A stretch of 64,000 nt of DNA from Bacillus sp. PK3_68 (GCF_003600835.1 NZ_NQYC01000001.1:3200001-3264000), one strand, 5' to 3'; shown: positions 24,561 to 33,354, numbered from the stretch's first letter. Notes: generated by a model not told the origin, from the sequence alone. Made by a program: numbers and translations.

Positions 24561-25751
24561 TTGAAGAAAAAAGTATTTTCGGCGGCACTCGCAGCGATGC
24601 TTCTCATGAGCGGATGCGCGCCGAAATTAGATAAAAAAGATGAAGTAATCCAGGAAGATGGAAAGCAGGAGAAAGCGATCATTCCAAACTATCAAATCTC
24701 CGAGAATTTTTACCGGACGATCGTACCATTTAAGCCAGGAAAGGCAAGAGGAATGGTCGTCTCCAACCTTAATACACGCTACGATATAGTGGAATTTGAA
24801 ACGGGTTTAATGAGAATTGCCCAAGACAACTTTTCTCCGAAAGATTATTTATTCCAGGAAGGGCAAATGCTTGACGGCGACACGATCAAGGCATGGCTGG
24901 AACGGAAGTATACACCTGAACAGCTGAAAGAAAAAAATGAGCAATTGAAAGAAAAAAATATGGATCCAGTAAAAAATCTTGGGTTGAATCCACCGGACAG
25001 CGGAAAAGGCTCAGTGGAGCAGCGCAATGAAGACAGCCCGATTTATTTGGCGCATGTAATGGAGCATGATTACCTGACAAAAACAGATAACAATTCATTG
25101 CAATTATCAGGAGCTGTTATTGGACTTGCTTTAAACTCTGTACACTACTATACAAAAGAGAAGTACGGAGCTGTCTATGATTACAAAATCCCTGATGAAG
25201 AAGTAGAGCGTGAAGGCAAGAAAATAGCGGAGGAAGTAGCTCAACGAGTCAGAAAGACGAAAGGATTGGAGAATGTTCCTGTAACGATCGCTTTGTTTAA
25301 GCAGGCTCCTCAAAATTCCGTTGTGCCTGGCAATTTTATTGCTTACACGCATCTTGATGCTGATGAAGATAGAATAAGAGGATGGGAGAAAGTGAATGAA
25401 AAATATTATCTTTTCCCATCGGCAGAAGCAGAGAAAGATCATCGGGATGACACCACATACTTTTTAAATTTCAAGCAAGATGTGGAGAAGTATTTTAAAA
25501 ACTATAATGGTGTGGTTGGAACTGCATTATATAACGGCGAAGAACTTGTTGACTTAAAGATTAAGATTCCTATTCAGTTTTATGGAAAGGCAGAGGCCAT
25601 CGGCTTTACACAGTTTGTTACCGGACTGGTGATGGACCACTTCCCAGCCTATGTTCCTATTGAAGTAACGATCTCTTCAGTCAATGGACCGGAAGCACTT
25701 ATTGTGAAAAAAGCTAATGAAAAGGAACCGCAAGTGCATATATATGAGTAA
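24561..25751 (+). CDS. camS: CamS-family lipoprotein (YerH)
   Basis: A 396-residue predicted lipoprotein. From TTG 24561 the N-terminus MKKKVFSAALAAMLLMSGCAP is a signal peptide with lipobox LMSGC. This start has AGAGGTGG well placed; GTG 24552 is also in frame but lies inside that RBS. The mature part is a CamS sex-pheromone-type domain (YRTIVPFKPGKARGMVVSNL, about 55-74). In enterococci and staphylococci the processed signal peptide acts as a pheromone; in Bacillus the role is unknown. It ends the pcrB operon and is followed by a strong symmetrical terminator. Confidence 0.92.
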   Translation: MKKKVFSAALAAMLLMSGCAPKLDKKDEVIQEDGKQEKAIIPNYQISENFYRTIVPFKPGKARGMVVSNLNTRYDIVEFETGLMRIAQDNFSPKDYLFQEGQMLDGDTIKAWLERKYTPEQLKEKNEQLKEKNMDPVKNLGLNPPDSGKGSVEQRNEDSPIYLAHVMEHDYLTKTDNNSLQLSGAVIGLALNSVHYYTKEKYGAVYDYKIPDEEVEREGKKIAEEVAQRVRKTKGLENVPVTIALFKQAPQNSVVPGNFIAYTHLDADEDRIRGWEKVNEKYYLFPSAEAEKDHRDDTTYFLNFKQDVEKYFKNYNGVVGTALYNGEELVDLKIKIPIQFYGKAEAIGFTQFVTGLVMDHFPAYVPIEVTISSVNGPEALIVKKANEKEPQVHIYE

Positions 25752-25756
25752 CAATT

Positions 25757-25799
25757 AAAAGATGCCCAAAAAGCTTAAGCTTTTTGGGCATCTTTTTTA
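25757..25799. terminator. bidirectional terminator between camS and a minus-strand small gene
   Basis: An almost perfect palindrome, AAAAGATGCCCAAAAAGC followed by GCTTTTTGGGCATCTTTT, with T runs on both strands. It ends one base before the stop of the small minus-strand gene, so it can serve both convergent units. Confidence 0.92.
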
Positions 25800-25800
25800 G

Positions 25801-25932
25801 TTATTTATTTCTTATTTCCTCCAACAAAGAAATCATCTTTTCATTTTGCTGAATGATCGTTTTATTTTGCTGCCGCAATTTTGTGAAGTCAAATAAGTAG
25901 ATCAGCAGAATGATTGCTATAAAGAATCCCAT
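25801..25932 (-). CDS. small single-span membrane protein (43 aa)
   Basis: A 43-residue protein. The first 14 residues (MGFFIAIILLIYLF) form a membrane segment, followed by a charged amphipathic helix (KLRQQNKTIIQQNEKMISLLEEI) with heptad-like spacing. GTGAGGT is about seven bases upstream of ATG 25932, and a TATAAT-containing promoter lies 30 bases further. The convergent palindromic terminator abuts its stop. The combination of promoter, RBS and terminator makes it a credible gene. In B. subtilis small genes also occur next to yerH. Function unknown. Confidence 0.7.
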   Translation of the reverse strand: MGFFIAIILLIYLFDFTKLRQQNKTIIQQNEKMISLLEEIRNK

Positions 25933-25958
25933 ACATTTACCTCACGCTCTTTTTACTA

Positions 25959-25967
25959 ATTATACCA
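25959..25967 (-). promoter_or_regulatory. extended -10 promoter of the small membrane protein gene
   Basis: On the minus strand the sequence reads TGGTATAAT: a perfect -10 preceded by TGn. The -35 is weak. It is about 30 bases upstream of the start codon. Confidence 0.55.
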
Positions 25968-26014
25968 TATTTGTGTTGTTGGCTACCTCTTTGGAATATT
26001 CATTTCAAAAAAGG

Positions 26015-26056
26015 TTGATATTTCCTTAAAACTGTATTATATATATTAATACAGTT
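26015..26056 (+). promoter_or_regulatory. promoter with overlapping palindromic operator of the GntR/ABC operon
   Basis: TTGATA (26015-26020), 17 bases, TATATA (26038-26043). A perfect inverted repeat, AACTGTATTA (26030-26039) and TAATACAGTT (26047-26056) with a seven-base spacer, covers the -10 and start site. This is the expected layout for autorepression by the YtrA-type regulator encoded next. Confidence 0.8.
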
Positions 26057-26085
26057 AATACGGTTGGCTGAAAGGAAGCGAAGCG

Positions 26086-26478
26086 ATGTTTACGATTGAT
26101 ACGAGGAGTCGTATACCGATTTATGAGCAGCTGATGAGCAAGCTGAAAGAACTTATTATTCGTGAAGTGTGGAAGGAAGACGAACAGTTGCCGTCCGTCC
26201 GTTCACTTGCCCAGGATTTAACGATTAATCCGAATACGATTCAAAAGGCGTACCGCGAATTGGAACGGGAGGGATATATTTACTCTATCCCAGGCAAAGG
26301 AAGCTTTGTCTCCCCTGTGAAAAAAGAAATGAGCGAGGAGCGGATGATGGTGCTGAAGAAAGAACTGGAGAGAATTGTCGAGGAAATTTTATTTTTAGGC
26401 GTACCAAAAGAAGATGTGATCCGTTTGATCGAAAAAATGGATGTGCCGGAAAGGGGGAGCGAGAATGATAACAGCTGA
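26086..26478 (+). CDS. GntR-family (YtrA subfamily) transcriptional regulator
   Basis: A 130-residue regulator. The winged helix-turn-helix is at residues 10-72 (RIPIYEQLMSKLKELI; LPSVRSLAQDLTINPNTIQKAYRELEREGYIYS). The C-terminal extension is short and helical (about 80-120), which defines the YtrA subfamily that usually controls adjacent ABC transporters. It overlaps the ABC ATPase gene by 14 bases. The palindrome in its promoter is the likely operator. Inducer unknown; related systems in Bacillus respond to cell-envelope stress. Confidence 0.9.
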   Translation: MFTIDTRSRIPIYEQLMSKLKELIIREVWKEDEQLPSVRSLAQDLTINPNTIQKAYRELEREGYIYSIPGKGSFVSPVKKEMSEERMMVLKKELERIVEEILFLGVPKEDVIRLIEKMDVPERGSENDNS

Positions 26479-27364
26479 ACAAGTATCGAAGCGATTCGGG
26501 CGCTATGAAGCAGTCAAAGATGTATCTATCCATGTAAAAAAAGGGTCCATTTACGGATTGCTCGGTTCGAACGGAGCTGGAAAAACAACGTTTCTAAAAA
26601 TTATTACTGGCGTCATCCGGCCAGATAAAGGTATGACCAAAATCGAAGGAGTGTCTATTTATGAAAGGCCAGAAGTGAAAGAAAGAGTATTGTTCATTCC
26701 TGATCAACCTTATTTCTTTCAACAGTCAACGCTGATGCAGATGGCTTCTTTTTATAAAGCAGTTTACAAGAGATGGAATGGTGAACGATTCCAACAACTG
26801 CATGGGCATTTCTCCCTTGATCCGCATGCAAAGCTTTCGCGAATGTCAAAAGGGATGCAGCGACAGGCCGCTTTTATCTTAACTTTGTCTGCCATGCCGG
26901 ACGTGCTTGTACTGGATGAGCCATTTGACGGCCTTGATCCTGTCGTGCGTCAGCAAGTGAAGAATCTGCTTATCCAGGATGTGAGCGAAAGGGAAATGAC
27001 TGTTATTGTCTCTTCTCACAATTTGCGCGAGATGGAGGATTTTTGTGACAGTGTCGGTATTATGCATAAGGGAGGGCTCCTGTTTGAACGCGAATTGGAA
27101 GAGTTAAAGACAGACGTCTGCAAGGTGCAAGTAGCCTTTCGCAAGGTGCCGGATCAGGTGTTTCTTGACGGCCTGGATCTTCTTCACTACGAGAAGCGGG
27201 GGCGTGTATTTATTTGTATCGTGCGCGGGCAAGAGGAGGACATTCACCGGCATGTGCAAGTATTTGAGCCGGCAATATTTGATATCCTGCCGCTAACTCT
27301 TGAAGAAATATTTACATATGAAATGGGGAGTGTCGGCTATGAAATCCGGAATCTTATCGTTTAA
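26465..27364 (+). CDS. ABC transporter ATP-binding protein (YtrB-like)
   Basis: A 299-residue ATPase. Walker A is GSNGAGKTT (about residues 37-45), the signature is SRMSKGMQRQ (about 130), Walker B is VLVLDEPFDGLD (about 151-162), and the switch histidine is in VSSHNLREME. ATG 26465 is chosen over GTG 26441 because AAGGGGGAG lies just upstream. The gene overlaps the regulator before it and the permease after it (26 bases), so all three are one operon. Substrate unknown; the partner permease has a large soluble tail. Confidence 0.93.
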   Translation: MITAEQVSKRFGRYEAVKDVSIHVKKGSIYGLLGSNGAGKTTFLKIITGVIRPDKGMTKIEGVSIYERPEVKERVLFIPDQPYFFQQSTLMQMASFYKAVYKRWNGERFQQLHGHFSLDPHAKLSRMSKGMQRQAAFILTLSAMPDVLVLDEPFDGLDPVVRQQVKNLLIQDVSEREMTVIVSSHNLREMEDFCDSVGIMHKGGLLFERELEELKTDVCKVQVAFRKVPDQVFLDGLDLLHYEKRGRVFICIVRGQEEDIHRHVQVFEPAIFDILPLTLEEIFTYEMGSVGYEIRNLIV

Positions 27365-29309
27365 TAAAGGGCTGTTTCAGCAGCATGCCCGTTCTGTTTT
27401 ATGGATCAGTGTCTTTTTTGCACTCGCACTGCTGATCGTCCTGCCACTTGGGATGTGGATGGTCTTTATGAATGCAGAATCGCTGGAAAGCTATCTCCCT
27501 CCTAAAGGGAAAAATGGAGTCTTTACTTTTTCTTATCCTTTCCAATACATTACTTACCTTATTTTTCCGGTTATTACAGGATTAATTTTGACTAGCTATA
27601 TGACGAAAAAAGGGTCCTCTGATTTTATGCATAGCTTGCCATTCAAGCGGCAAACATTGCTGACGCATGTATACGCAGCCGGCAGTGTGGCGCTGATTCT
27701 TCCGATCCTGCTGACTGGAATTGTACTATTGGCCCTGCGCTCATTTATTACACCGCCGCTCTACACAGTAGGTGATGTTTTTGGCTGGATTGGCCTTTCG
27801 CTATTAATTGTGTTATTGCTGTTCGCCGTCACTATTTTTGTTGGATTATTTATCGGTGCCACGCTGCTCCAGGGTGTGATGGCGTACGGTGTCCTTATTT
27901 TACCGGGTGCGCTCATTATGCTCGTCTTAGGAAATGCTCGCTTTTTCATTAATGGACTTGCGGCAGATGTTTATATAGATAGAGTGATGACCGAAGGGAT
28001 TTTTCTAGTGAGGGCCGCGTCAATTTTAGAAAGGCCGTTCAGCAGTTTAGAACTTGCTTTATATGCTGGATTGATTGTTCTGCTCGTTGCTGTTTCTTAT
28101 TGGATTTACAAAATAAGACCGGCAGAAGCAGTGGATGAAACGATTGCTTTTCCTTTTTTCCGGACGCTATTTATTTTTAGTCTTACCTTATTTGCGATGC
28201 TCGCAGGCGGACTGTACTTTGCTGAATTTCTTGATGGCGCATTCGGATGGACGATGCTTGGCTATCTCATCGGAGCATTCGCTGGTTATACCGTTATGCA
28301 AATGATTGTTCAGAAAACGCTGCGGCTCTCCTGGCCGTGGAAAGGGTTTGTTCTTTATGTTGTCGCACTCGCCGTGCTGCTTATACCGACTGCAATTGCT
28401 GCAAGTATGTATGAAAAAAGGCTCCCAGCAGAAAGCGATATTGCGGCAGTATATGTGGGAGACAATGTGGATTATCATTCGATGGATCTTCCTAATTCTA
28501 TGGCCATTAACAAAAACAGGGTGGCAGAGATGGAAGAAAAAGAATCCATCCGTCAGGCTGTCTCCCTCCATGAACAGTTGATAAAGAATGGGGAGCCCTC
28601 TAAACAAAGAGGCTATCAAGTTGGAATAACCTATAGGTTGAAAGACGGCAGCCGGATAGAGCGGCAATATTATCTGAAGGATGAGCAGTTAACTGAAATG
28701 ACGAAGGGATTAAGAAACAATCAAGAGTTTAAACAAACAACTAGTCCTATATTTGCCATTTCCCGACCGGAAAAAATCAGTTATTTAGCGGTCACTGATT
28801 TTCGTGGAACGAGAGAGCTGCGTGTCACTGAGCGGGAAGAGATGCAAGCGTTGATGCAGGCACTTAAAAATGACATTTTAACTGAACCCTCACGCCAATT
28901 TAAAGTAGATGACTTTTCTCAAGTGGGAGAAGTGCAATTTTGGTTCACCGACGGACAAATGATGTCTGTGCCAATCTATATGGATCAAAATCAAACAATG
29001 AGTTACATTCATGGAAAAGTAAAAGGCGGCAATAATTTTGCTTCAGCTGATCAGGTCGAGGAAGCATATATTTTAACTACCAATACAAGGAAGCGCCGCC
29101 AGCAGTTAATTAGTTATATATATGATACCTCTTTCAGTGAGAAGGAATCGGCACTGAACGACATTCCGGTGCCGGCGGAAAAAGTGAAGGACTTTAATCA
29201 ACTGAAGCAATTGATGAATCCTAAACATTTAGAACAAGAGAGCAACAAGACCTTATTAGTCAGATGGAAAGGAAGCAGAGAGGTATCCGTCGTTGGAGTA
29301 AAAGAATAA
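27339..29309 (+). CDS. ABC transporter permease with C-terminal DUF6449-like domain
   Basis: A 656-residue membrane protein. The first 370 residues hold about nine or ten hydrophobic segments (for example WISVFFALALLIVLPLGMW at about 17-35 and FVLYVVALAVLLIPTAIAA at about 344-362). The last 285 residues are hydrophilic and likely extracytoplasmic or peripheral. Start ATG 27339 follows GGGGAG; an upstream frame start at 27300 lies inside the ATPase gene and has no RBS. It pairs with the ATPase before it as a YtrB/YtrC-type exporter. No transported substrate can be named. Confidence 0.85.
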   Translation: MKSGILSFNKGLFQQHARSVLWISVFFALALLIVLPLGMWMVFMNAESLESYLPPKGKNGVFTFSYPFQYITYLIFPVITGLILTSYMTKKGSSDFMHSLPFKRQTLLTHVYAAGSVALILPILLTGIVLLALRSFITPPLYTVGDVFGWIGLSLLIVLLLFAVTIFVGLFIGATLLQGVMAYGVLILPGALIMLVLGNARFFINGLAADVYIDRVMTEGIFLVRAASILERPFSSLELALYAGLIVLLVAVSYWIYKIRPAEAVDETIAFPFFRTLFIFSLTLFAMLAGGLYFAEFLDGAFGWTMLGYLIGAFAGYTVMQMIVQKTLRLSWPWKGFVLYVVALAVLLIPTAIAASMYEKRLPAESDIAAVYVGDNVDYHSMDLPNSMAINKNRVAEMEEKESIRQAVSLHEQLIKNGEPSKQRGYQVGITYRLKDGSRIERQYYLKDEQLTEMTKGLRNNQEFKQTTSPIFAISRPEKISYLAVTDFRGTRELRVTEREEMQALMQALKNDILTEPSRQFKVDDFSQVGEVQFWFTDGQMMSVPIYMDQNQTMSYIHGKVKGGNNFASADQVEEAYILTTNTRKRRQQLISYIYDTSFSEKESALNDIPVPAEKVKDFNQLKQLMNPKHLEQESNKTLLVRWKGSREVSVVGVKE

Positions 29310-29376
29310 TAGAAAAACATCCTGCGGTGCCGATAGATAGTAAAGGTACTTAATGTTAAAATATTAAACTAGTATA

Positions 29377-29402
29377 ACCCCGTTCTAAATTCAGAACGGG
29401 GT
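29377..29402. other. hairpin downstream of the ABC operon
   Basis: ACCCCGTTCT and AGAACGGGGT form a perfect ten-pair stem with a six-base loop. No T run follows on either strand, so termination activity is uncertain. The rest of 29310-29534 shows no gene. Confidence 0.5.
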
Positions 29403-29534
29403 AAAATACAGTTATTCAGATTTAAATGTAAAAAATAATGCAGCGGATTTAAATATATAACCATAAAGCTGCTTAAATCTGCATACTGTTCAGTTATTGT
29501 TCCTGTTTATTCAATAATTCGCAAGTGTGTTTTT

Positions 29535-30161
29535 TTAAGTTTTAAGTACATTTAAAAGATCTTGTGGTTCTTCCAATATGTAATGAGCGGATTCAAAGCC
29601 CTTGATTGCTTTGGCCCCCCATAACGCTAAAGCAAATTTTGCACCAGCCTGTTGTGCGCATTGCATATCATAAATAGAATCGCCTATATACAATGAAGCT
29701 TCGGGTTCGCACCCCAGTATTTTGAGGCATGTTAAAAGAGGTTCCGGATGGGGTTTATGTTTTTCTGTATCGTTTGCACAAATGGTGTGATCAAAAAATG
29801 GGCGTAAGCCGAACGGGTCAAATTCATCCATAAGTTCCTGTTTTGTTTTGGAAGTAACAATGCCTGTTTTTATCTTACTCTGATGTAAATAATGAATCAC
29901 TTCTTCCAGACCAGCAAATATAGAAACTTCACCAGAAAAATCGAGCACGGCCTTAGACCATTTTAAATGAATCCGATCTATATCCGAGATCTGCAACTTC
30001 TTTAACGTTTCTTTACCAGGAATGCCTAAGGAAAATCTTAATTCCTCTAACGGATACTTCTTCCCTTGTTCTTCTCTTAAAATCTTTTGCAGAGACTTTA
30101 GTATCGCTCTTTCTGTATCTAGAATGGTTCCATCTACATCAAAAACTACACACTTAAACAT
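29535..30161 (-). CDS. HAD-family phosphatase
   Basis: A 208-residue haloacid dehalogenase-type hydrolase. Motif I is FDVDGTILD with Asp8 (nucleophile) and Asp10. Motif II is VTSKTK (about 100), motif III is the lysine in HKPHPEP (about 133-139), and motif IV is GDSIYDMQCA (about 158-167). The cap is a small helical insert (about 15-85), as in phosphoglycolate phosphatase and beta-phosphoglucomutase. GGGGGGATG upstream supports the start. It stands alone. Substrate cannot be decided from sequence; pyrophosphatase PpaX-like or phosphoglycolate phosphatase-like are candidates. Confidence 0.88.
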   Translation of the reverse strand: MFKCVVFDVDGTILDTERAILKSLQKILREEQGKKYPLEELRFSLGIPGKETLKKLQISDIDRIHLKWSKAVLDFSGEVSIFAGLEEVIHYLHQSKIKTGIVTSKTKQELMDEFDPFGLRPFFDHTICANDTEKHKPHPEPLLTCLKILGCEPEASLYIGDSIYDMQCAQQAGAKFALALWGAKAIKGFESAHYILEEPQDLLNVLKT

Positions 30162-30193
30162 GTTTCATCCCCCCTTGTCTTCTTAATGTATGC

Positions 30194-30325
30194 TCATTTT
30201 ATCACACCAATTAGGTAGGAGTGTTTAGCGGTTGGTTCAGCCGTTCCCCAGTCTAATTGCCGCTTGACCTTGGCGTGGTAGCCGTGGGTTTCTCGGCAGT
30301 CTTCTTTTGTCGAAAAGAAAATTTA
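30194..30325 (-). other. unassigned reading frame without start codon
   Basis: Between the HAD gene and the aceA promoter the minus strand has a stop-free frame ending at TGA 30196-30194 that reads RETHGYHAKVKRQL and then DWGTAEPTAKHSYLIG. Composition looks protein-like and is more GC-rich than the flanks, but there is no ATG, GTG or TTG start with an RBS. It may be the tail of a decayed gene. I do not recognise it. Confidence 0.25.
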
Positions 30326-30344
30326 AAATTGTTTGAAAATAGGG

Positions 30345-30400
30345 TTTCCATTTTGTGATGGCTGTTATATAATACAATCATAAGATAACAACTGTGTTAT
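30345..30400 (+). promoter_or_regulatory. aceA promoter with inverted repeat near the start site
   Basis: TTTCCA (30345-30350), 17 bases, TATAAT (30368-30373). An inverted repeat ATAACA-ACTG-TGTTAT at 30385-30400 covers about +5 to +20, a position suited to a repressor. The 5' leader to aceA is then about 155 bases. Confidence 0.6.
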
Positions 30401-30535
30401 AACAAAAAGGGGTTAATATACGAACAACAGCGGCATTAAAGGGGTATTGCCGAATAGAAGTAAGCAGTGCTGTTACATAATTTTTTAAAACAGCTATTGC
30501 GCAACAGTCATAAAAAACATATGGGAGGAATTAAA

Positions 30536-31819
30536 ATGACAAACGAACGCGTACAACAATTACAAGAACAATGGGAAAAGGATGAAAGGTGGCAGGGGAT
30601 CACTCGCCCGTATTCTGCAGAAGAAGTGATTAAGCTGCGTGGATCGATCGATATTGAACATACATTGGCACGCCGCGGAGCGGAAAAGCTATGGAACTAC
30701 CTCCATACAGAAGGCTTTATCAATGCTCTTGGTGCTTTAACAGGAAACCAGGCTGTCCAACAAGTAAAGGCCGGGCTCAAAGCTATTTACTTAAGCGGCT
30801 GGCAGGTGGCGGCGGATGCCAACCTTTCCGGCCATATGTACCCAGACCAAAGCTTATACCCTGCGAACAGCGTTCCAAGTGTAGTCAAGCGGATTAACCA
30901 AGCGTTACAGCGTGCTGACCAAATCGCTCATATGGAAGGCGACGATTCCATTGATTACTTTGCGCCGATCGTGGCAGATGCTGAAGCAGGATTTGGTGGC
31001 CAGTTGAACGTGTTTGAATTAATGAAAGGAATGATCGAAGCGGGTGCAGCAGGTGTTCACTTCGAAGATCAGCTTTCTTCAGAGAAGAAATGTGGTCACT
31101 TGGGAGGAAAAGTTCTTCTGCCAACTAAAACAGCCGTGAAAAACTTGATTGCCGCCCGCCTTGCGGCTGATGTTATGGGAACACCAACCATTCTTGTTGC
31201 CCGTACAGATGCGAATGCCGCTGACTTGATCACAAGCGACTTTGATCCGGCGGATGCTCCATTTATTACTGGTGAGCGGACACCGGACGGCTTCTACCGT
31301 ACAACAGCAGGCCTTGATCAGGCGATTGCCCGCGGTCTGGCGTATGCTCCGTATGCAGACCTTATCTGGTGTGAAACATCTGAACCAAACCTTGAAGAAG
31401 CACGCCGCTTTGCTGAAGCGATCCATGAGAAATTTCCTGGAAAAATGCTTGCTTACAACTGTTCGCCTTCTTTCAACTGGAAAGCGAAATTGGATGATGA
31501 AACAATCGAGACCTTCCAAGTGGAGCTTAGCAAAATGGGCTACAAGTTCCAATTCGTTACACTTGCAGGCTTCCATTCTTTGAATCACAGCATGTTCCAA
31601 TTGGCGCTTGGCTATAAAGACCGTGGCATGGGTGCTTACTCCGAACTGCAACAGGCAGAATTTGATTCCGAAAAAGACGGCTATACAGCTACGCGTCACC
31701 AGCGCGAAGTTGGTACTGGTTACTTTGACCAAGTATCGATGGTTGTCTCGGGCGGTGAGTCTTCCACAACAGCCCTAAAAGGCTCAACAGAGGAAGAGCA
31801 ATTCCAGACACAATCTTAA
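30536..31819 (+). CDS. aceA: isocitrate lyase AceA
   Basis: Glyoxylate-shunt enzyme that splits isocitrate into glyoxylate and succinate, 427 residues. The signature KKCGHLGGK carries catalytic Cys186; [10 protein letters not shown] (about 87-96), [10 protein letters not shown] (about 146-155) and NCSPSFNW are further conserved segments. Start ATG 30536 has GGGAGGA eight bases upstream; earlier in-frame starts lack an RBS. Malate synthase, normally next to it, is absent here. Note the enzyme is not found in B. subtilis 168, so this locus differs from that reference. Confidence 0.97.
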   Translation: MTNERVQQLQEQWEKDERWQGITRPYSAEEVIKLRGSIDIEHTLARRGAEKLWNYLHTEGFINALGALTGNQAVQQVKAGLKAIYLSGWQVAADANLSGHMYPDQSLYPANSVPSVVKRINQALQRADQIAHMEGDDSIDYFAPIVADAEAGFGGQLNVFELMKGMIEAGAAGVHFEDQLSSEKKCGHLGGKVLLPTKTAVKNLIAARLAADVMGTPTILVARTDANAADLITSDFDPADAPFITGERTPDGFYRTTAGLDQAIARGLAYAPYADLIWCETSEPNLEEARRFAEAIHEKFPGKMLAYNCSPSFNWKAKLDDETIETFQVELSKMGYKFQFVTLAGFHSLNHSMFQLALGYKDRGMGAYSELQQAEFDSEKDGYTATRHQREVGTGYFDQVSMVVSGGESSTTALKGSTEEEQFQTQS

Positions 31820-31824
31820 TAAGA

Positions 31825-31859
31825 AAAACTGCCTCCCATTTGTTTGGAGGCAGTTTTTT
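31825..31859 (+). terminator. aceA terminator
   Basis: AAAACTGCCTCC and GGAGGCAGTTTT form a 12-pair stem followed by TTTTTT, six bases after the stop. Confidence 0.93.
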
Positions 31860-31945
31860 ACACTGGAGAAGAAGGGAACTGCGAACGGCAAAATAAAGTA
31901 ACTGTAAAGAATAATAGAGTTAGTTAATTTTTCACATAAAAATAT

Positions 31946-31984
31946 AAGAGCCTTGCTACATTTTATTGTGTAGGAAGGCTCTTT
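31946..31984. terminator. probable terminator between convergent aceA and fabH
   Basis: AAGAGCCTT...CTACA and TGTAG...AAGGCTCTT form a long stem. On the minus strand it is followed by ATATTTTTATG, so it probably ends the fabH transcript about 110 bases after its stop; it may also back up aceA. Confidence 0.6.
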
Positions 31985-32095
31985 AGAGTTGATTAGTTTA
32001 TACGTCCGCACTCAAAAATTAATAATAAAGTTGCTTCATTCTGCTTCAACTAACGCACCTGATTGCTGAAGTAAAATTTCTCACCATTTTTTATG

Positions 32096-33103
32096 TTACA
32101 ACGGTGCGGGAGTATGAATTTGTTCGTCAAAATTTAATTCTAAAAGTTGGCCTGCGTGAACTAAACCAGAACCAAAACCATACATGAGAACCCTGTCTCC
32201 ATTTTTAACTTTTCCCTCACGGATTCCAAGATCAAGAGCTAAAGGAATAGTTGCAGCGGAAGTATTTCCAAAGTTGACTAGGCTATAAAGAGTTTTTTCC
32301 ATCGGAAATTCTAATTTCTCGCAAATCGGTTCAATGAGTCGCAAGTTAGCACTATGAGGTATAAACCAATCAACTTGTTCTAAACTTGTTCTCGTTTTTT
32401 CTAAAATTTGTTTTACACTATCAGGAACATTCCTTACAACCCATCGAAAAACTTCCCTGCCGTTTTGCACAAGATATTGAGTATCGACTAACTCAATTCC
32501 ATTGACCTTTTTGGATAATCCAGAACGGTATACATGCTGTGCGCCGCTTCCGTCACTTCCCAGATTGAACCCAATAAAACTCTTTGATTGTTCATCCTTT
32601 TCAACCAATACCGCACCAGCACCATCACCAAATAAAACACATGTACTTCTATCGCTATAATCTGTAATTTTTGAGAGTGTATCTGCTCCAATAACAAGCA
32701 CCTTTTTGTGGAGTCCAGAGGCGATAAGAGAATGGGCCGTATGCAATGCATAAACAAACCCTGCACATGCCGCACTTAAATCCATGGCCCCTGTTCGAGC
32801 AATATTTAAACGGCTTTGTATGATACTTGAAACAGAAGGAAATGGGAAGTCTGGTGTACTCGTTGCCACAAGAATCATATCTACATCTTCAACGTTTTTG
32901 TTGTATCTTTGCATTAAATTCCTTACGGCAGCTTCACATAAATCGCTGGTAAATTCATCAGGACGGCTAATTCTGCGTTCATGAATCCCTGTTCTTTGAA
33001 TGATCCACTCATCATTTGTTTCAACCATTTGCTCCAGTTCAACATTGGTTAACTTTTTTTCGGGTACGTATGTACCAATAGCAGTTATTCTCGCACCTAT
33101 CAT
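32096..33103 (-). CDS. fabH: 3-oxoacyl-ACP synthase III (FabHB-like)
   Basis: KAS III condenses acyl-CoA primers with malonyl-ACP to start fatty acid synthesis. At 335 residues it has the normal length. The catalytic triad is Cys113 (LSAACAGF), His250 (FIPHSAN) and Asn280 (NFGNTSAA). The N-terminus ITAIGTYVPEKKLTN and ERRISRPDEFTSDLC resemble the second B. subtilis enzyme, FabHB, more than FabHA. ATG 33103 is preferred to GTG 33112, which is closer to the AAGGGG RBS than usual. It is not next to fabF, and a FapR-type operator lies in its promoter. Confidence 0.94.
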   Translation of the reverse strand: MIGARITAIGTYVPEKKLTNVELEQMVETNDEWIIQRTGIHERRISRPDEFTSDLCEAAVRNLMQRYNKNVEDVDMILVATSTPDFPFPSVSSIIQSRLNIARTGAMDLSAACAGFVYALHTAHSLIASGLHKKVLVIGADTLSKITDYSDRSTCVLFGDGAGAVLVEKDEQSKSFIGFNLGSDGSGAQHVYRSGLSKKVNGIELVDTQYLVQNGREVFRWVVRNVPDSVKQILEKTRTSLEQVDWFIPHSANLRLIEPICEKLEFPMEKTLYSLVNFGNTSAATIPLALDLGIREGKVKNGDRVLMYGFGSGLVHAGQLLELNFDEQIHTPAPL

Positions 33104-33138
33104 AGAATCCACCCCTTATTTTTATTTGCAATCTAGTG

Positions 33139-33184
33139 TTAATACCTAGTGCTAATTATAGCGATTTATGTGATGAAAAATCAA
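33139..33184 (-). promoter_or_regulatory. fabH promoter with FapR operator
   Basis: On the minus strand TTGATT (33184-33179), 18 bases, TATAAT (33160-33155). The 17-base element TTAATACCTAGTGCTAA occupies 33139-33155 (read on the plus strand). It closely resembles the known FapR box of Bacillus lipid genes (TTAGTACCTAGTCTTAA-type) and covers the transcription start. This predicts relief of repression by malonyl-CoA. Confidence 0.85.
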
Positions 33185-33354
33185 TTTAAATTCCTTTTTT
33201 TATAACAAATGTTTACTCCTTATTGAAGTAACTTGCTTTGTTAGCCCAATAAAAATTAAACCGCTTGATCATCACTTAACAGTAAATAGACTTCTTTTCA
33301 TGGAAGCTATTTGAATGAAAGAAAGAGTGATAAAATAAAGGCTGGAGAAATCCG

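Noticed and set aside
28306-28581. Plus-strand frame inside the ABC permease gene
   Set aside because: It is an out-of-frame shadow of the permease; the in-frame gene is continuous with good codon pattern.
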